Source: Isoetes taiwanensis
Lineage: Eukaryota > Streptophyta > Lycopodiopsida > Isoetales > Isoetaceae
DNA length: 64,000 nucleotides
NCBI GenBank assembly: GCA_021234155.1
Contig: JAJEKV010000013.1
Span: 15,045,877 to 15,109,876, forward strand
Direction of reading: 5' to 3'
Position 1 is the stretch's first letter; each line of letters begins with the position of its first letter. Below are positions 1 to 12,299 of this stretch, piece by piece. The notes under the pieces were generated by a model. The model saw only the letters and a list, made by a program, of their open reading frames with translations, was not told where the DNA came from and ran no database searches. The position numbers and the translations under genes are program-made.

Positions 1-107
1 TATTGCTATTTTGGGTGTTTTTCTGGCTCCTTTTTTTCATGGATGTTTTGCAAAGGCTCAATTGATCTTTGAAAAGGTTGAAGGAAGAAAAAAAATTGGC
101 GTTCTTT

Positions 108-797
108 TTAGGGTGTGGATAAGGAGGGATGCTCCCTTCTTTTTTCGGCAAGGGTAGCGAGCACCGGATGGAAGCAGACTCGACCCGGATGTAGGAGAGC
201 ACCGGGCGTTAGAGCCTCGACCCGAGCCTTGGCGACATTTTCCAAAGCTTCGAAAACACTGTGATCTCCCGGCCCGGGCTCAAAAGCCCATTCCGGCGAA
301 AGAAGCCTCTTAAAATTCTGCATTCTTAAACGCCCATCTACCATGGCAAGAACTGTAGCCCACGATTTCCCTGCCCTGAAATCGGAGGTGTTGAAGGGAT
401 TATAATGATGAAAGTGGGCTCTGGTGAAATTGGATTCGGACTGGAGGTTGAATCCTCCGGCCGGGGTTGGTTGCTTTCTTTTTATGCAGGTCGGTACGCT
501 TAGAAGGGGAAACCAGCGAGGCCGATTTCTTAGCATTTCTTGCAGTTGTCTGAAACTTAGCGACCATGGAGCCACTGAAATTTGAAGCCCAGATGGATGT
601 GGGCACGGCGATGGGGTGGCTTCGGCTTCAATAACCATTAGGCGGTCCGGGCTCATTCCGCCCGATCCATAGGCCTTTATTTTTTGTGGCACCAACCATA
701 GGTCTGTTTTGCACCATTGAAATTTCCGTGGGGTAGCTGTGCAAAAAGTTGAGGACCCTTGATCTGAGAATATTCCCCAGAAAACAAGATGAACCAA
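108..797 (-). CDS. Unrecognised open frame, weak gene candidate
   Basis: This is an open frame of about 229 codons whose first codon is TTG. The first usable ATG lies about 50 codons in, at MSPDRLMVIEAEA. I do not recognise the product. It has no obvious signal peptide, membrane segment or repeated motif, and its composition is unremarkable (several Pro, Arg and Trp residues). It could be an exon, part of a decayed element, or chance. The only support is its length in otherwise stop-rich DNA. Confidence 0.2.
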   Translation of the reverse strand: MVHLVFWGIFSDQGSSTFCTATPRKFQWCKTDLWLVPQKIKAYGSGGMSPDRLMVIEAEATPSPCPHPSGLQISVAPWSLSFRQLQEMLRNRPRWFPLLSVPTCIKRKQPTPAGGFNLQSESNFTRAHFHHYNPFNTSDFRAGKSWATVLAMVDGRLRMQNFKRLLSPEWAFEPGPGDHSVFEALENVAKARVEALTPGALLHPGRVCFHPVLATLAEKRREHPSLSTP

Positions 798-2066
798 ACG
801 CTATAATACATGGAAAAAACGAATAGCCAATATTATAAGTAGTTATACTTCAGAAGCAGAGGAATCAAACAGCCTTAAGGCCGAGCTCTGATTAAAACCA
901 AAAGGCTGCCAGAAACCAAAAAATTGTTGGACAAGCTGCCTTTTGTCTTCTATTCCATATAAAAAATGCTAGTTACCCCTAAAATTATAATCAAGAATGA
1001 ACTGACCCTGGATCTCTTGGCTAAACCACAGTAGAACAAAACGAAAATTACTCTTTCTTCAAGTTGCGGCAGAAAGATACTCTGCTTCAGCATCCCTAAC
1101 TTTCTAACAAAGAAAGAAATATGCAAGCTTATCCACTCCAAAAAAAGAAGCAAATTAGACTATTGAAAATGGAATCCATTATGATGTGGCAGAAATTCTT
1201 GCCAAAAAACCCACTACCACCATCATCTTTGTACGATGCATCTACTTAAGAAAATCTTAGCCTTGATCATTACTTTGATGCGGCTTAAAAAAGATTGTGC
1301 AAACTGTCTAGGATGCCAACAAAACATCACATATCGTAAGCAATGCTACTATGCACGATACGAAGTTCGGTAGTTACATGTTTTTGTCCTCTTATGCACA
1401 CAATAATGAGATATTTCAACAAAGACCATGCGTGTAGACACGATTGGGAGATGAAATGTTGATGCTATAATTCAGCAAAGACCTAGACTTCTATCTTTAA
1501 GAAAAAATCCAAGTTGCACTTGTAAGTGGAAAGAGACCCATAGGCCAAATGTTGCAGTCTATGTTGAAACTTAACAAAATGTACAGAAAAAGACAAAAGA
1601 ACTTAGAAAAAAAAAAGGGAAGAAAGACCTGAGGTGCGTATTTGCAATGGTTTCCCCGGCGGTGCTGGGGCGTGTTAGGCTGGTAGATGCTTGAATATTT
1701 TATGTTAAAAGCCAACTTGCAAGTTTCCGATAACGGTTGTCTCGACAAAAGGATCTGACCGCTTCATATTAGGCAGAGATAAAAAAAATATGGAAGACTT
1801 GTTCGCAGTTTTAAAAATAGGTATGACTTTTGAATTCCGGTTGTCGGTTTGCAATCTGCCGTGTTGAATCGTGCTTTGCAAAGACTGAATCGTGCATTGC
1901 ATAGACTTTATATTTGCCAGGGAAGATCCTGTGCTCTGGGCATATTTTTCTCTATCCACATTTAATATATAGGAGAGAGATCCTTGTCGATCCATTATTC
2001 GTGGCCCACGGCCATGACAGACTGTCACAGCCCAAGGAAGCTTCCAATATACTCTCACACAGTGAC
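798..2066. other. Unassigned sequence upstream of the extensin
   Basis: AT-rich DNA with short frames on both strands and none that I recognise. The last ~150 bases are presumably the extensin promoter. Minus-strand frames at 1497-1748 and 1705-2058 have no recognisable domain. Confidence 0.4.
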
Positions 2067-2071
2067 TAAGT

Positions 2072-2079
2072 TATATAAG
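2072..2079 (+). promoter_or_regulatory. TATA box of the extensin gene
   Basis: TATATAAG lies about 142 bases before the extensin ATG at 2221. With transcription starting some 30 bases downstream, the leader would be about 110 bases long, which is normal for a plant gene. Confidence 0.6.
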
Positions 2080-2220
2080 ATGTTGCCTTCTCAGTCCTGA
2101 AGCAGAGATACTTAGCAGAGCGATTGAAGGCTCCTTCTTTTGCATTGCTTTTGCAGAAGCAGCTCCTTCTCTTGCATTCATTTGTGTTGCAGGTTTGGTT
2201 TACTTCAGGGCCTCAGCATC

Positions 2221-3307
2221 ATGGAGGACCATAGAGGTCCTGGCTTGATTCTTCCACTGGCAATTCTCTTTGCCCTCGCCTTCGCAGTTCCGGTTCCGGT
2301 TCGCGCAAATTATTATTCTTATCCTCCTCCATACCTCTACAAATCTCCCCCTCCACCTTCTCCATCTCCTCCTCCTCCATATGTCTACAAATCTCCTCCG
2401 CCACCACCACCACCATCGCCCTCGCCTCCACCTCCATACCAGTATAAGTCTCCTCCCCCACCATCCCCCTCCCCTCCTCCCCCTTATCTCTACAAATCTC
2501 CTCCTCCACCTTCTCCTTCTCCACCTCCCCCCTATTACTACAAATCCCCACCTCCCCCATCCCCATCTCCCCCTCCACCATACCATTACAAGTCCCCTCC
2601 ACCACCCTCACCATCGCCGCCGCCTCCATGTGTACAAGTCTCCCACCACCACCATCACCCTCACCTCCTCCTCCCATACCACTACAAATCTCCACCTCCA
2701 CCTTCGCCCTCACCTCCTCCTCCATACGTCTATAAGTCTCCACCACCACCATCGCCCTCACCTCCACCCCCCTACCATTACAAGTCTCCACCACCACCAT
2801 CCCCCTCTCCTCCGCCCCCATACGTATACAAGTCCCCCCTCCTCCTCCATCTCCATGTCCTCCCCCTCCATACCATTACAAGTCCCCTCCACCACCATCC
2901 CCATCACCACCTCCCCCCGTACCACTATAAATCCCCACCTCCTCCATCTCCATCTCCTCCTCCTCCATACCATTACAAGTCCCCTCCACCACCATCCCCA
3001 TCACCACCTCCTCCGTACCACTATAAGTCCCCCACCACCGCCATCCCCCTCGCCTCCCCCCACCAGCCATCTACAAGTCTCCTCCCCCACCATCACCTTC
3101 GTCCCCCCCTCCCCATACCATTATAAGTCTCCACCCCTCCCTCTCCCCATCTCCACCTCCTCCATACCACCAAATCCCCCCCACCCCCCTCCACCGTCTC
3201 CCTCTCCTCCTCCCCCCATACTACTACAAGTCTCCTCCCCACCAACTAAATCGCCGCCTCCACCATACTACTACAAATCCCCTCCTCCACCTTCACACTA
3301 TTGGTAA
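2221..3307 (+). CDS. Extensin-like hydroxyproline-rich cell-wall glycoprotein (frame-broken)
   Basis: Classical extensins are secreted structural proteins. Ser-(Hyp)4 blocks are arabinosylated, and Tyr-x-Tyr motifs cross-link in the wall. The start is the ATG at 2221: it opens a typical signal peptide (hydrophobic LILPLAILFALAFAV, cleavage likely after VRA), whereas the upstream frame lacks an ATG. The mature part begins NYYSYPPPYLYKSPPPP and continues as a tandem array of roughly YxYKSPPPPSPSPPPP units. The reading frame changes several times (near 2630-2675, 2835-2920 and after ~3030), usually beside runs of C, turning the motif into His- or Leu-rich nonsense and back. The canonical ending (YYYKSPPPPSHYW, then stop at 3305-3307) is in a different frame from the start. 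This is either a real decaying allele or a consensus with C-run indels. Family assignment is secure; integrity is not. Confidence 0.85.
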
Positions 3308-3874
3308 AGACCCAAGTGAATGTGGCATTGCTTTGGCAAATAACTTCTAGCAATGTTGGATATATTATTCCAAGTTAAGGATGTATAGATATTGTGGACT
3401 CTATTAAACTCTTAAAGTAGGGTCTACATAGTTTGTAAGAAGTTAGATCTATTAATCCAATAAGTGTGAGGATCATCCTCATGAAAGATATTGAGGTGGC
3501 TCTTTTGGGTTGTGTATCTGATATACTAAATAACAAGGCCAAATATGGTTATACTCTTTATTGGAAAATGTTTACTAATTCTTGTCGTGGTTTATTATTA
3601 GGATGTGACAGTAATAGCTAACTAGATACAAAAGCATCAACCACATATATTTCCTTGTAAGGGCCAAATACACATTCCCACTAAACTCTTCCCATTTGAA
3701 GCCTAATTTAAAGAATGAATATGTGGTTGAGTTTTTACATCTAGAAGGAGGTTTTGTCTATGAAAACGAATTGCCAAATAAAAAATTCCTTTCTTATATG
3801 TAGCAAAATAACTTGGGGAGGGAGAAATTGATTTCATTGTAGAAAAGCACCCTTCCTTAAATCATTCCATTGCA
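3308..3874. other. Extensin 3' flank, no gene seen
   Basis: AT-rich DNA that presumably includes the extensin 3' untranslated region. I see no coding frame or element end before the LINE fragment begins. Confidence 0.4.
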
Positions 3875-4968
3875 ATGGAACAAAAGATAAAAAAAACACT
3901 GAATATCAGTAATTGTGCAGCGAGTACTACTCCACCATGGTGGATTCCAGTCAACTACCGCAATAAGAATGGTCCTTTGGCCCTTTTAGCTGACATCAGA
4001 GTGGTGAGAAGATGGATCAGCTGTGGCATTGGTTCGTGTGCAATGTGGTATGAAGGTGGCCAGTTAACAGAATGGATGGTATTCAAGCAGAAATTCGGCC
4101 TCCAGAATAACGACAAAACAATGTGGGAATGTATTGCAGTAAGTCTTCCAAACCACATAAATAGCACGAGTAAGAAACCTTGGGTTCTCGATCAATCTTT
4201 GCAGGCAGGGTCATTTGTGAAATCAACTTATAAGCGTCTGAAGACAAAAGGTACTTTATCGCTACCAGCTCAATGGAATGTGCAAGTCACTGACACACAA
4301 TTGAAGGAAATTTGGAGGGGTGTATGGATAAAACTTCTCCCTGAGTGAATTCTTTTTTATGGCAAGTAATTCATAGGGTTCCTATGGTAAACAGAAGGGT
4401 ATCCAAATTCAAAGCTGACGTGAGCCCTTTATGTCCATTGTGCAAGATGGATGAAGAGTCTCTGGAACATTGCTTAGTAGAGTGCTTGACACGCAAGTTG
4501 TGTGGTGCAGTGGTGCATGGATATGTTCAACAAAACGGGGACCAACGATCTCCTTCTAGGTAGATATCGATTAGAATGGCGGTCTCAAAGCATAAAAGCT
4601 TTTCATATTGTCGGATCATGGGCATTATGGGTCATATGGAAAAGCGTAATTCTTTCACTCTAGGCAAAGATGCATATACTCTGACCACACAATCACGCAC
4701 ATGCTCATAGAGAAGCTTAGAAAGTTCAAGTGTGTGGTCGAAGGTGATGTTTCCCTTGTTTGGGAGACGTTCATCAAGCTACCACCTTAAGAAGAAGGCA
4801 TCTACTTTCATTCTAAAAGGGCTTTGTAGCTATCCCCTCTTCAAACTTGTTCAGGAGGGTGTCTATCTGCTATAAGGCTGTGTAATAGTTTACCTATAAA
4901 TGGAAAATTCTTTATCCTTCAAAAAAAAAAAAAAAAAGATAAAAAAAAAACAAAAAAGGTAGATTTAA
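3875..4968 (+). mobile_element. 5'-truncated L1-type LINE fragment with A-rich tail
   Basis: The frame at 3875-4348 reads into the region after reverse transcriptase found in plant L1 elements (PPWWIPV, then ..LKEIWRGVWIKLL). A -1/+1 change near 4345 shifts it to 4345-4563, which holds the zinc-finger-like zf-RVT segment (FLWQVIHRVPMVNRR, LCPLCKMDEESLEHCLVEC). Translated, it resembles the end of LINE B (15295-15816, minus) and the copy at 40760-43119. A run of 17 A from 4921, followed by more A-rich sequence to about 4968, is the expected 3' tail. Endonuclease and reverse transcriptase are missing, consistent with incomplete target-primed reverse transcription. I could not find a convincing target-site duplication. 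Confidence 0.75.
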
Positions 4969-7900
4969 TTAAGAAGACTATGCACAATTTATTTATCGGC
5001 GGAATTGGTCAAAGTGTTATAAATGTAAGACATGCAATTATTGTTATTTTACGAGGTTCATATCGCATTGAGCTCCTCTATATGATATTGCAAAATCATA
5101 GATGCCCTCATATATTATATTTCAAAACCATAAGCGCTCAAGATCATTGTTCACATTAGAGGAGCCCGTATATGCTCACGCCATTGGATCGACAAATCCG
5201 ATGACCCAAATATGCTCTAGCTATTGGATCGCACAAGTTTAAAGATATAGGTATATGCCCAATCCAGTAGAGGTCCAATATAAAAAAAAAGTCAAGATTC
5301 TTGATCCCTTGGAAAGGCGAATCCCTTGCTGCAGCATAAGCTCTGCAGGATTAAGTAGGTGAGCTGCAAAGGAATAAAGTCATCCTTGTAAATCAAGCTT
5401 AGCAATGCATAAAGTAGCATGTTTTACAATTTATACGTTGCCTTAAATGTATTCCAGAAACAATGTCATATGGCCACTTTGATTATGAATTAACAATAGG
5501 ATGAAACTCTAGGCCTAACTTTTGCCAACTAGGCATTTTATGAATAATTGTTACACTAGAACAATGACAACTTTGAAAGCAAAAATGTTGGACAAACCTG
5601 CATCATATTATCTCAACAAATATTGCAACACAAACTATTAACATCCAACATATAAAAATTAAATCCCCCCTAAAACCCCCTGTGATTTGGGTGCATATTC
5701 ACACGGAGGGTGACTCCGGGCATCGAGAGCTATTGGATGGGCATATTCATGAGTTATGCTTTGATTTGGACCATAGATAACGATCCTCGTTTGTGGGGTA
5801 TGCTCGTACAAGTTTTTTTATACTATATAGCAAGACTTGTGAAATACTATAAGGTTTGGTGCAATATACTTAATGGTGTTGATTTCAAACATGTATTATA
5901 CCATTTTAGGCAGTATAAAAAGGGCTCTCGCTACCCTACGTCACCCCCCGTGAACATTTTTAAGAAGATGACCGTTAGGTCATGTCATGGGGATTGAACC
6001 CAGCATATTCTTGTGCTTTATTTTAACACTAACAACTTTGAATCAAACAATTTAAACTTAATGACATGAAGTTTCAATAGTGCAAATGTGTTTTGCTTTA
6101 GCACTAAGGCCTTTGAGTCCAACCATTTAAACTCAATGAATGTGAAGCTACATAAAACTAAGCATTTGCTTGATAATAAGATTTTAATTTGAAACAGCTT
6201 TAAGCAAAGCGTGAACCTGCTCATTGCAACACGCCAAATTATATACGTTTCAAGCTTTCTTGCCAATTCTAGTCCCTAAACATTAGGCGGCCAACAGATA
6301 AGTCATGACTAAGATACAAATGCGAGATGCATTAGTGAAAGGACAGAAAATAAAGTGGCACAAACAAAAAATTTAGAATTCAAACCAGAAAAAAACTAGA
6401 ATTCACTTGAGGCTTTCATCACCTGTAGCTTTTGAATTTGATTGCAATAAAACAAATAGAACATAAGTAAAAGTTACCATAAAGATAGAGCAGATTGATC
6501 CCATTATTCTGAAAGTCATAAAGTTTGTAACACCCATACACAAACATTTTTCAACTGGAATTTAACAGCAGCCTTTGGCCTCCATGGATTCTTGTGGTGA
6601 GAAATCCAAGTGGGAAACTTTTCTGCTTGTTAACACAAGGATCTAGAAGCCTTGGAATTTGCTTAATATAACTGCCTCAAAATCTAAAAATGCATGGTAA
6701 TTTTTTGCAAGATTCATTCGGAATGAGCCATAAAACAATATCCAATAGCGCAATCCTGTATTAATCAGCTGGTAGGATGTGAAAGCCTACCAAACCCGGC
6801 CGAAAAATTTCTGTTTTAGCATAGATAGCTTAACCAAACATATCCATATCACACACTATCAAAAAGATCTCGGAGAGAGCTTTCCAACGCAATAAAAATC
6901 ATCTCAAACAGAGCTCTGGATCAAAAGTTATGATAAAAAATGTGTTGCCGGCAGGGAAACTGCACTACATGCGCCTTTCAAGCACTTCATGTGCCCATTA
7001 TGCACCACACACACAAAAAGAGGGCTTTTGTTGTGAGCCATTGGTTGTTGACCATTGAAAAAAAAAGGCTAAAATCAATGGCTCAGAAATGGTGCACTCT
7101 AGATGTACGCATTAGTACATCCATTTGAATACATCACGAAATCATAGGAAAACCTTAGTGAAAATCGTACAAAAACACAAAAAAAACCCTGTTATTGTGC
7201 TAGATATTGATAGTTTGATATGCACAAGGTGTAAGCTAAAATAAATGTTCATCAAACTCAAATAATAAAGTGCACCTCAATTCTCCACGATAATCTGTTG
7301 CAAGTTTGAATTCGACAAAGAAAGATCAGACAAACAAAGAGCTTGATTGTTTTTTCTATATCTTTCTCACTCAATAACCTGTTCAATTTTATTCTATTTA
7401 GATAATCATGTAGAGCTATTCTACAATAATATGGCAGGAAGTTATGCACTTAAAAAAGGTAAAACACTTACTTATGTAACTCAAGTGCGATGAAGAAAAT
7501 AAGCAAAGGGGAATGCTTTTAACTCTATTAAAAAATAGCTCAGATATTCCCCTGCAGAAGCAAAGCACATAGAACTATTAAAATTAGAACAGAAGAAAGA
7601 TGCAAAAAATGGAATACATAGCCAGGAGTTAAAACGTGCTCTCAAATATATGAACGAAAAGGATGTAACCTCAGCTCTGTAATAATATTCGGAGATAGAT
7701 TTGACACAACCCAGAACTTGCAAGGGATTTCCAACATTCGCATTGTTGATATAAAAAAATGACTCTTCTACTTGAATCTCGGCAGTAAAGCCAAAAGATA
7801 CAACTTATTCATGCAAAACGTATGTTTTGAGAAGAATAAACATTTCAACCCAACCTCAATTGAATTAAACATATCATGCTACAGACAGTAAGAACAACAA

Positions 7901-9619
7901 ATGTAAGCAAGCTTTTCTTTGCACAAGAAGTCTTATTTCCCACCAAGAAGCAGAAATAAAATAGAAATGACTCACGATACAGGAGTAAAAAAGAAATGCA
8001 TGCATTCCCATGTCTTACAATAGCAAATGCAAAAAAATGCACGGCTTTAACACCTGAAAAATGAAGCAACTGGAGCCCTAAAAGAACATTGTAAGAAAAG
8101 AAAATGGAATCAGTAGTGCCAATCAGAAGAGGAGCACCTAAAGCGAAGAATTCACTTGCTCGTTTCAAAAATCAAGGTGGTTGCTTGTTCATTCCAACAC
8201 CATTTGCATCTTAAATCTACCGGCTGACCACGCCAAGGAAGACTCGACAACAAAATTTAAAAAAAGCAACTGGCTGGGAAGGTTAGATGCATCTATAGAT
8301 TTCACAAATATTACTGTGAACTTGCCTACATCAGATGGCTATTGATCCCAAATAATAGCCATGTCCTCTATATACAACCCATTTCCATTGCAGGCGAGCT
8401 TGTAGAGCTGTGCTGGAGCCAAATCTTCTTGGACGAAGAAGGTGGTCCCTTTCAGATGATTGCCATGTCGAAGGATGTGTAGCCTGGAAAGGGCAACTTG
8501 AAAATGGACTAATATGTGACGAGGATGGTCAGGCCATGATGCTCTAATCTAATGTAATAAGAGGATGTCATCTAGCGAGAGGTTGTGGCTAGGATCAAAG
8601 CTTCTGAAGAGGATAGACTAGCATAGGGAAACATAAGGAATTTCCATTGTAATTCAGTTGGGAGCTGTGGCTGATTGCAGACGTGCATGACTAGTGATGA
8701 CCTACATCAATTGTCAAAAGGATTTATTGAACTAATATTTTTTTATTTTCATCTTCTCTTTCCAATATGCCGATGCTAATGTATGAATGCAGTTTATTAT
8801 CAACTCATTATGTCTAGTCTTTGCCATTTAATTCCAGAGTGTCTTCATTTTTTGGAGCAAGGATTCCTTTGTCCAATATGTCATCCATGTTGTTAGGGCA
8901 ATGTTGTGCCCAAAGTCAAATTTTCTTTTGCAATACATTGTGTAGGCAGCTAAGCCACGTTCCCAGTCATTGTTCATTCGATCACCCAGTCATTGTTCAT
9001 TCGATCACCATTGCCAAGCCAATCGGTAGTTTGACCATTTCTTTTCATAGAGTTGAATGTAACATTCTGTATCAATCTGAAGATATGTTGAAATTTTTCC
9101 AAATAGATTGCTCGTTCCGCATTTTGAGAGAATTTCTGTTTTGGTTGCCCGTTTCACAATGGTATATGTTGCTTGAAATTGCTTCCAAACGGCCTTGAGT
9201 GTTGCCTTATCTCCATCGGTATAGTATCTAATGCTATGAGTGCATCGGTATGAGTCATTTTGATTTCATCCCAGACTAAATGTTCAGGCATGAGCTTCAA
9301 AGGTAACTTGAATATATAGTGTGCAGTCTGTGCTCCTTTTAATAAGAGCTTGTTATTTCAGTCCATGTAACTTCCATGACATTCATTGCACGTCCTTGGA
9401 TAATGAGAATCATAGTATTGAAGATAATTGTGTCCCCTAGATCATCTATATTTATGCAAATGTTGTTATCATTGTCATTTTCAATTGCAATAGCATAGTA
9501 CTAGGAACGGTGCCCAGCGTTGCTGGTCATAAGCTCATAACCTATAAATGATACACTACAGTGATGAGAGAGGCAAGCATGAATAACCTAGAAGTACTCC
9601 ATTGTTAAAGTAGTCGACA
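4969..9619. other. Long unassigned stretch
   Basis: About 4.6 kb of AT-rich DNA with only short chance-like frames (for example 5710-5997 plus, 7481-7723 and 7845-8168 minus). None has a recognisable motif or supporting splice signals. It contains small direct duplications (6019-6170, and about 8975-9030 where a ~23-base unit is repeated). Confidence 0.4.
6019..6170. repeat. Degenerate two-unit tandem duplication
   Basis: Two adjacent units of about 75 bases share the order TTTNACACTAA or TTTAGCACTAA, then CTTTGARTC, AACCATTTAAAC or AACAATTTAAAC, AATGA and TGAAG. Both are AT-rich and non-coding. They look like an old local duplication. Confidence 0.55.
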
Positions 9620-11452
9620 CCGTTTCTCTTTCCCTTTGCCATTTGCTATACCCACTTTTATACTTTTGCTTTTTCCTTTTCCTCGTATGCGTTTCCTTTT
9701 CTTCTTTTCTTTTTTTCCTGTTTTCTCTCTCAGTTTTCTTGATAAACTTTTTCCTTCCTCTTTCCCTCATTTCTCCACCCTTTTTCTCTTTTCCTTTTCA
9801 CCATGCTTTTTTCCTTTTCCCCCTTCATTTTCTTTTGACTCTTTCGTTTTCCCATAACCTTTCTACACATTTTTCCTCTTTCTTTTTCTCTTGTACCCAT
9901 TTTTGTTTTTTTTTCACCCTTTCTTTCTTCCCCCTTTTTTTCCCTCTTCTTTTTTTTTTTGCTTCCTTTTTGCCTTTCTTCACTCTTTCTCTCCTCCTTT
10001 TTCCGTGACCTTTCGCTCTTCCCTTTTCCTATTTCCCTCTTCCCTTTTTTCTCGTGCCCATTTTTCCAGGTTCGCTTTCACCCTTTTCATCTGTCCTTTT
10101 CTTTTTCCTTTCCCTTTCCCTTTTTCCCTTCCTTTCTTCCCATCCTTTTCTTGTTCTCCTTTTGCCCTTCCCGGTCCCCATCTTTTCCTTTTTTCTCCTC
10201 TCTCAACACTTTCCCTTTCCGTCTTCCCCTTTCCCAATGCCCTTTCGCTCCCCTTTTCCATTTTTCTTTCCCTTTCCCTTTTCCTTTTCTTTTTCCCATG
10301 CCATTTTTCTCTTCCCTTTTCCTCTTTCCTCATCGGTTCACTCTTCCCCTTTTTTCCTTCCCTTTTCCATGCTCTTTTTCACTTCGTTTTCCCCCCTCTT
10401 TGACCTTTCCCATTCTCTATCCCTATCCCTTTTCTCGATGGACCTTTTTTTTCCTTTTCCTCATTTCCCAACCCTTTTCCTCTTCTCCTTTTTGTCGTGC
10501 CTTTTTTACCTTTCCTTTCCCCTTTCCCCCTTCATTTTCTTTTCACTTCCTTCTTTCCATGCCCTTTTCAACATCTCTCTTTTCCCTCTTACCTTTTTTC
10601 CTCAAACTTTTTTCCCCTTTTCCCCACCCTTTCTCTCTTCCCCTTTTTTCTTTCTCTTGCCCTTTTCCCATGCTTTTTTTTTCACTTTCCTTTTCTTCTT
10701 TCTTTCCCTTTTCCCCTTCCCTTTTCCCTTGTCTCTCTTCCCCTTTCCCTCATGCCCTTTTTCCCATGTTCCCTTTCCACCTTTTGCCTCCCTTTTTTAT
10801 TTTCCTTTCTCTTTTCCATTTTTCCCATGCTCTCTTTCTATTCCTTCTCCCCACCCTTTTCTTGTTTCCCTTTTTCCCCTTCCTTTTTCCTCCTTTCCCT
10901 TCCCTTTCGTCCTCCCTTTTTTCCTCTTTTTTTCTTTTCCCTTTTCCTTTTCCTTCTTTCATGCCATTTTTTCCTTCTTTTTTCCCTCTTCTCACCCTTT
11001 TCTCTCTTCCCTTTTTTCCACCTTCTTTTTCTTCCTTTTTTCCATGCTTTTTTTCGCTTATCCTTTTCCCCTTTCTTCACCCTTTCCCTCTTTCCCTTTT
11101 TCCCGTGCTCTTTCACCCTTCTCTTTTTCATTTTTCCTTTCCCTCTTCCCTTTTTTTGGTGCCATTTTTCCCAGGCTCCCTTTCCTTCTTCCTTTTTCTT
11201 TTTTCATTTCCCTTTTCCCATGCGCTTTTCCCCTTCTCTTTACTCCACCCTTTTTCTGTTACCCTTTCTCCCTTCTTTTTTCCTCCTTTCCCCACCCTTT
11301 GCTTCTTTTTCCCTTTTTTCCCTCCCTTTTTCTTTTTCTTTTTCCTTATCCCTTTTCCCATGCTATTTTTTCCTTTTTTTTTTTTCTCCCTTTCCTCACC
11401 CTTTTCCACCCCCTTTTTCCCATGCCTTTTTACCCTTTCACATTCCCCTCTC
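9620..11452 (+). repeat. 1.8-kb strand-asymmetric polypyrimidine tract
   Basis: The plus strand is almost entirely C and T for over 1.8 kb, with interruptions that are mostly short CATGC, CGTGC or GGTGCC words. These words follow runs such as TTTTTCCCATGC at irregular spacing of roughly 60-110 bases (for example near 10295, 10367, 10558, 10668, 10827, 10958, 11041, 11219, 11360 and 11420). This suggests a decayed minisatellite with a pyrimidine-rich unit. Frames of up to ~500 codons here (Phe/Pro/Ser/Leu one way, Lys/Arg/Glu/Gly the other) are consequences of composition, not genes. Such tracts can form intramolecular triplex DNA. Confidence 0.9.
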
Positions 11453-11479
11453 CTCAAGACATCAAAACATGACCAATCA

Positions 11480-12296
11480 TAGTGGTCAAAAGTCGTGCGA
11501 CAAATCTCTGCCCTTGGATGCAATTAGATGATCTCGGTCATTCAAATTAGGGCTTGATACAACACGCTAAAACATTATAATATAAGATCTATCACAACCT
11601 TTTGCTCTATATTCAATATCACATACTTATGTTCATATTCGTCTTTCTCTTGATTGACATCAAATAGTAGATCGTCTGGTGCACTATGCGCGAGAGCTCA
11701 TCTTGGTTTTGGCAAGTGATTTTCTTGACAAGAAGTATCATTTGCAAGGAATATTTCATCCAAATATGTGAGGGTTGCATTACACGAATCTCTTTCAGGC
11801 ATGTGTTGGATATAGTCTTTAGACATTTGATACTTGAACTTGTTCCATAAATTTGCAAGGTCTTGCCCCCCCTCCCCAACCCCCCCCCTCCCCTTTTTTG
11901 GCTAATTCAACAGCTTTTGTTCATGGCTTTCTTGATAGTAGATCATCTATTTGCTTGGTGAATGAACTAGCAGTTGGTATATGATGTAAAAGTTCTCATG
12001 CATTTTATGCATAAATGACCTCCAAATTGCCTGTGGTGCAGAACTTTATCTTGCATCATTATATGTTTGTACTTCATGCCAAATATAGGTATGACACCCA
12101 TTTTGGATGCGTTGTAATCTTGATAGATGCACGGTTATGGCCTGTGCTTCACGCCAATTTCATGCAACCATGGGTTATGTATCGAATCTGACATAGATAA
12201 GAATGGAAAAGTTAGTTTTCTTAATTGATTTTTCAATTCAAAAACTTAGAAGTACCTGGATTTTTTGCACTTGTGATCTCTTCGATGTCATTGCTA
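11480..12296. other. Unassigned sequence
   Basis: No recognisable coding frame. It contains a short C-rich run (about 11866-11896). Confidence 0.4.
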
Positions 12297-12299
12297 TTT

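Noticed and set aside
2200-3307. Minus-strand Gly/Arg/Glu-rich frames and the alternative plus frame over the extensin
   Set aside because: They are shadows of the proline-rich repeat. Only the terminal part of the alternative plus frame is used, as the true C-terminus after frame shifts.
7258-8168. Minus-strand frames of 63-107 codons
   Set aside because: They start at non-ATG codons or lack any motif, and their length is expected by chance in 4.6 kb of AT-rich DNA.
9636-11531. Very long frames (up to ~507 codons) in the polypyrimidine tract
   Set aside because: Phe/Pro/Ser/Leu-only products in all plus frames and Lys/Arg/Glu/Gly in minus frames follow from C/T composition with few stop-forming bases.
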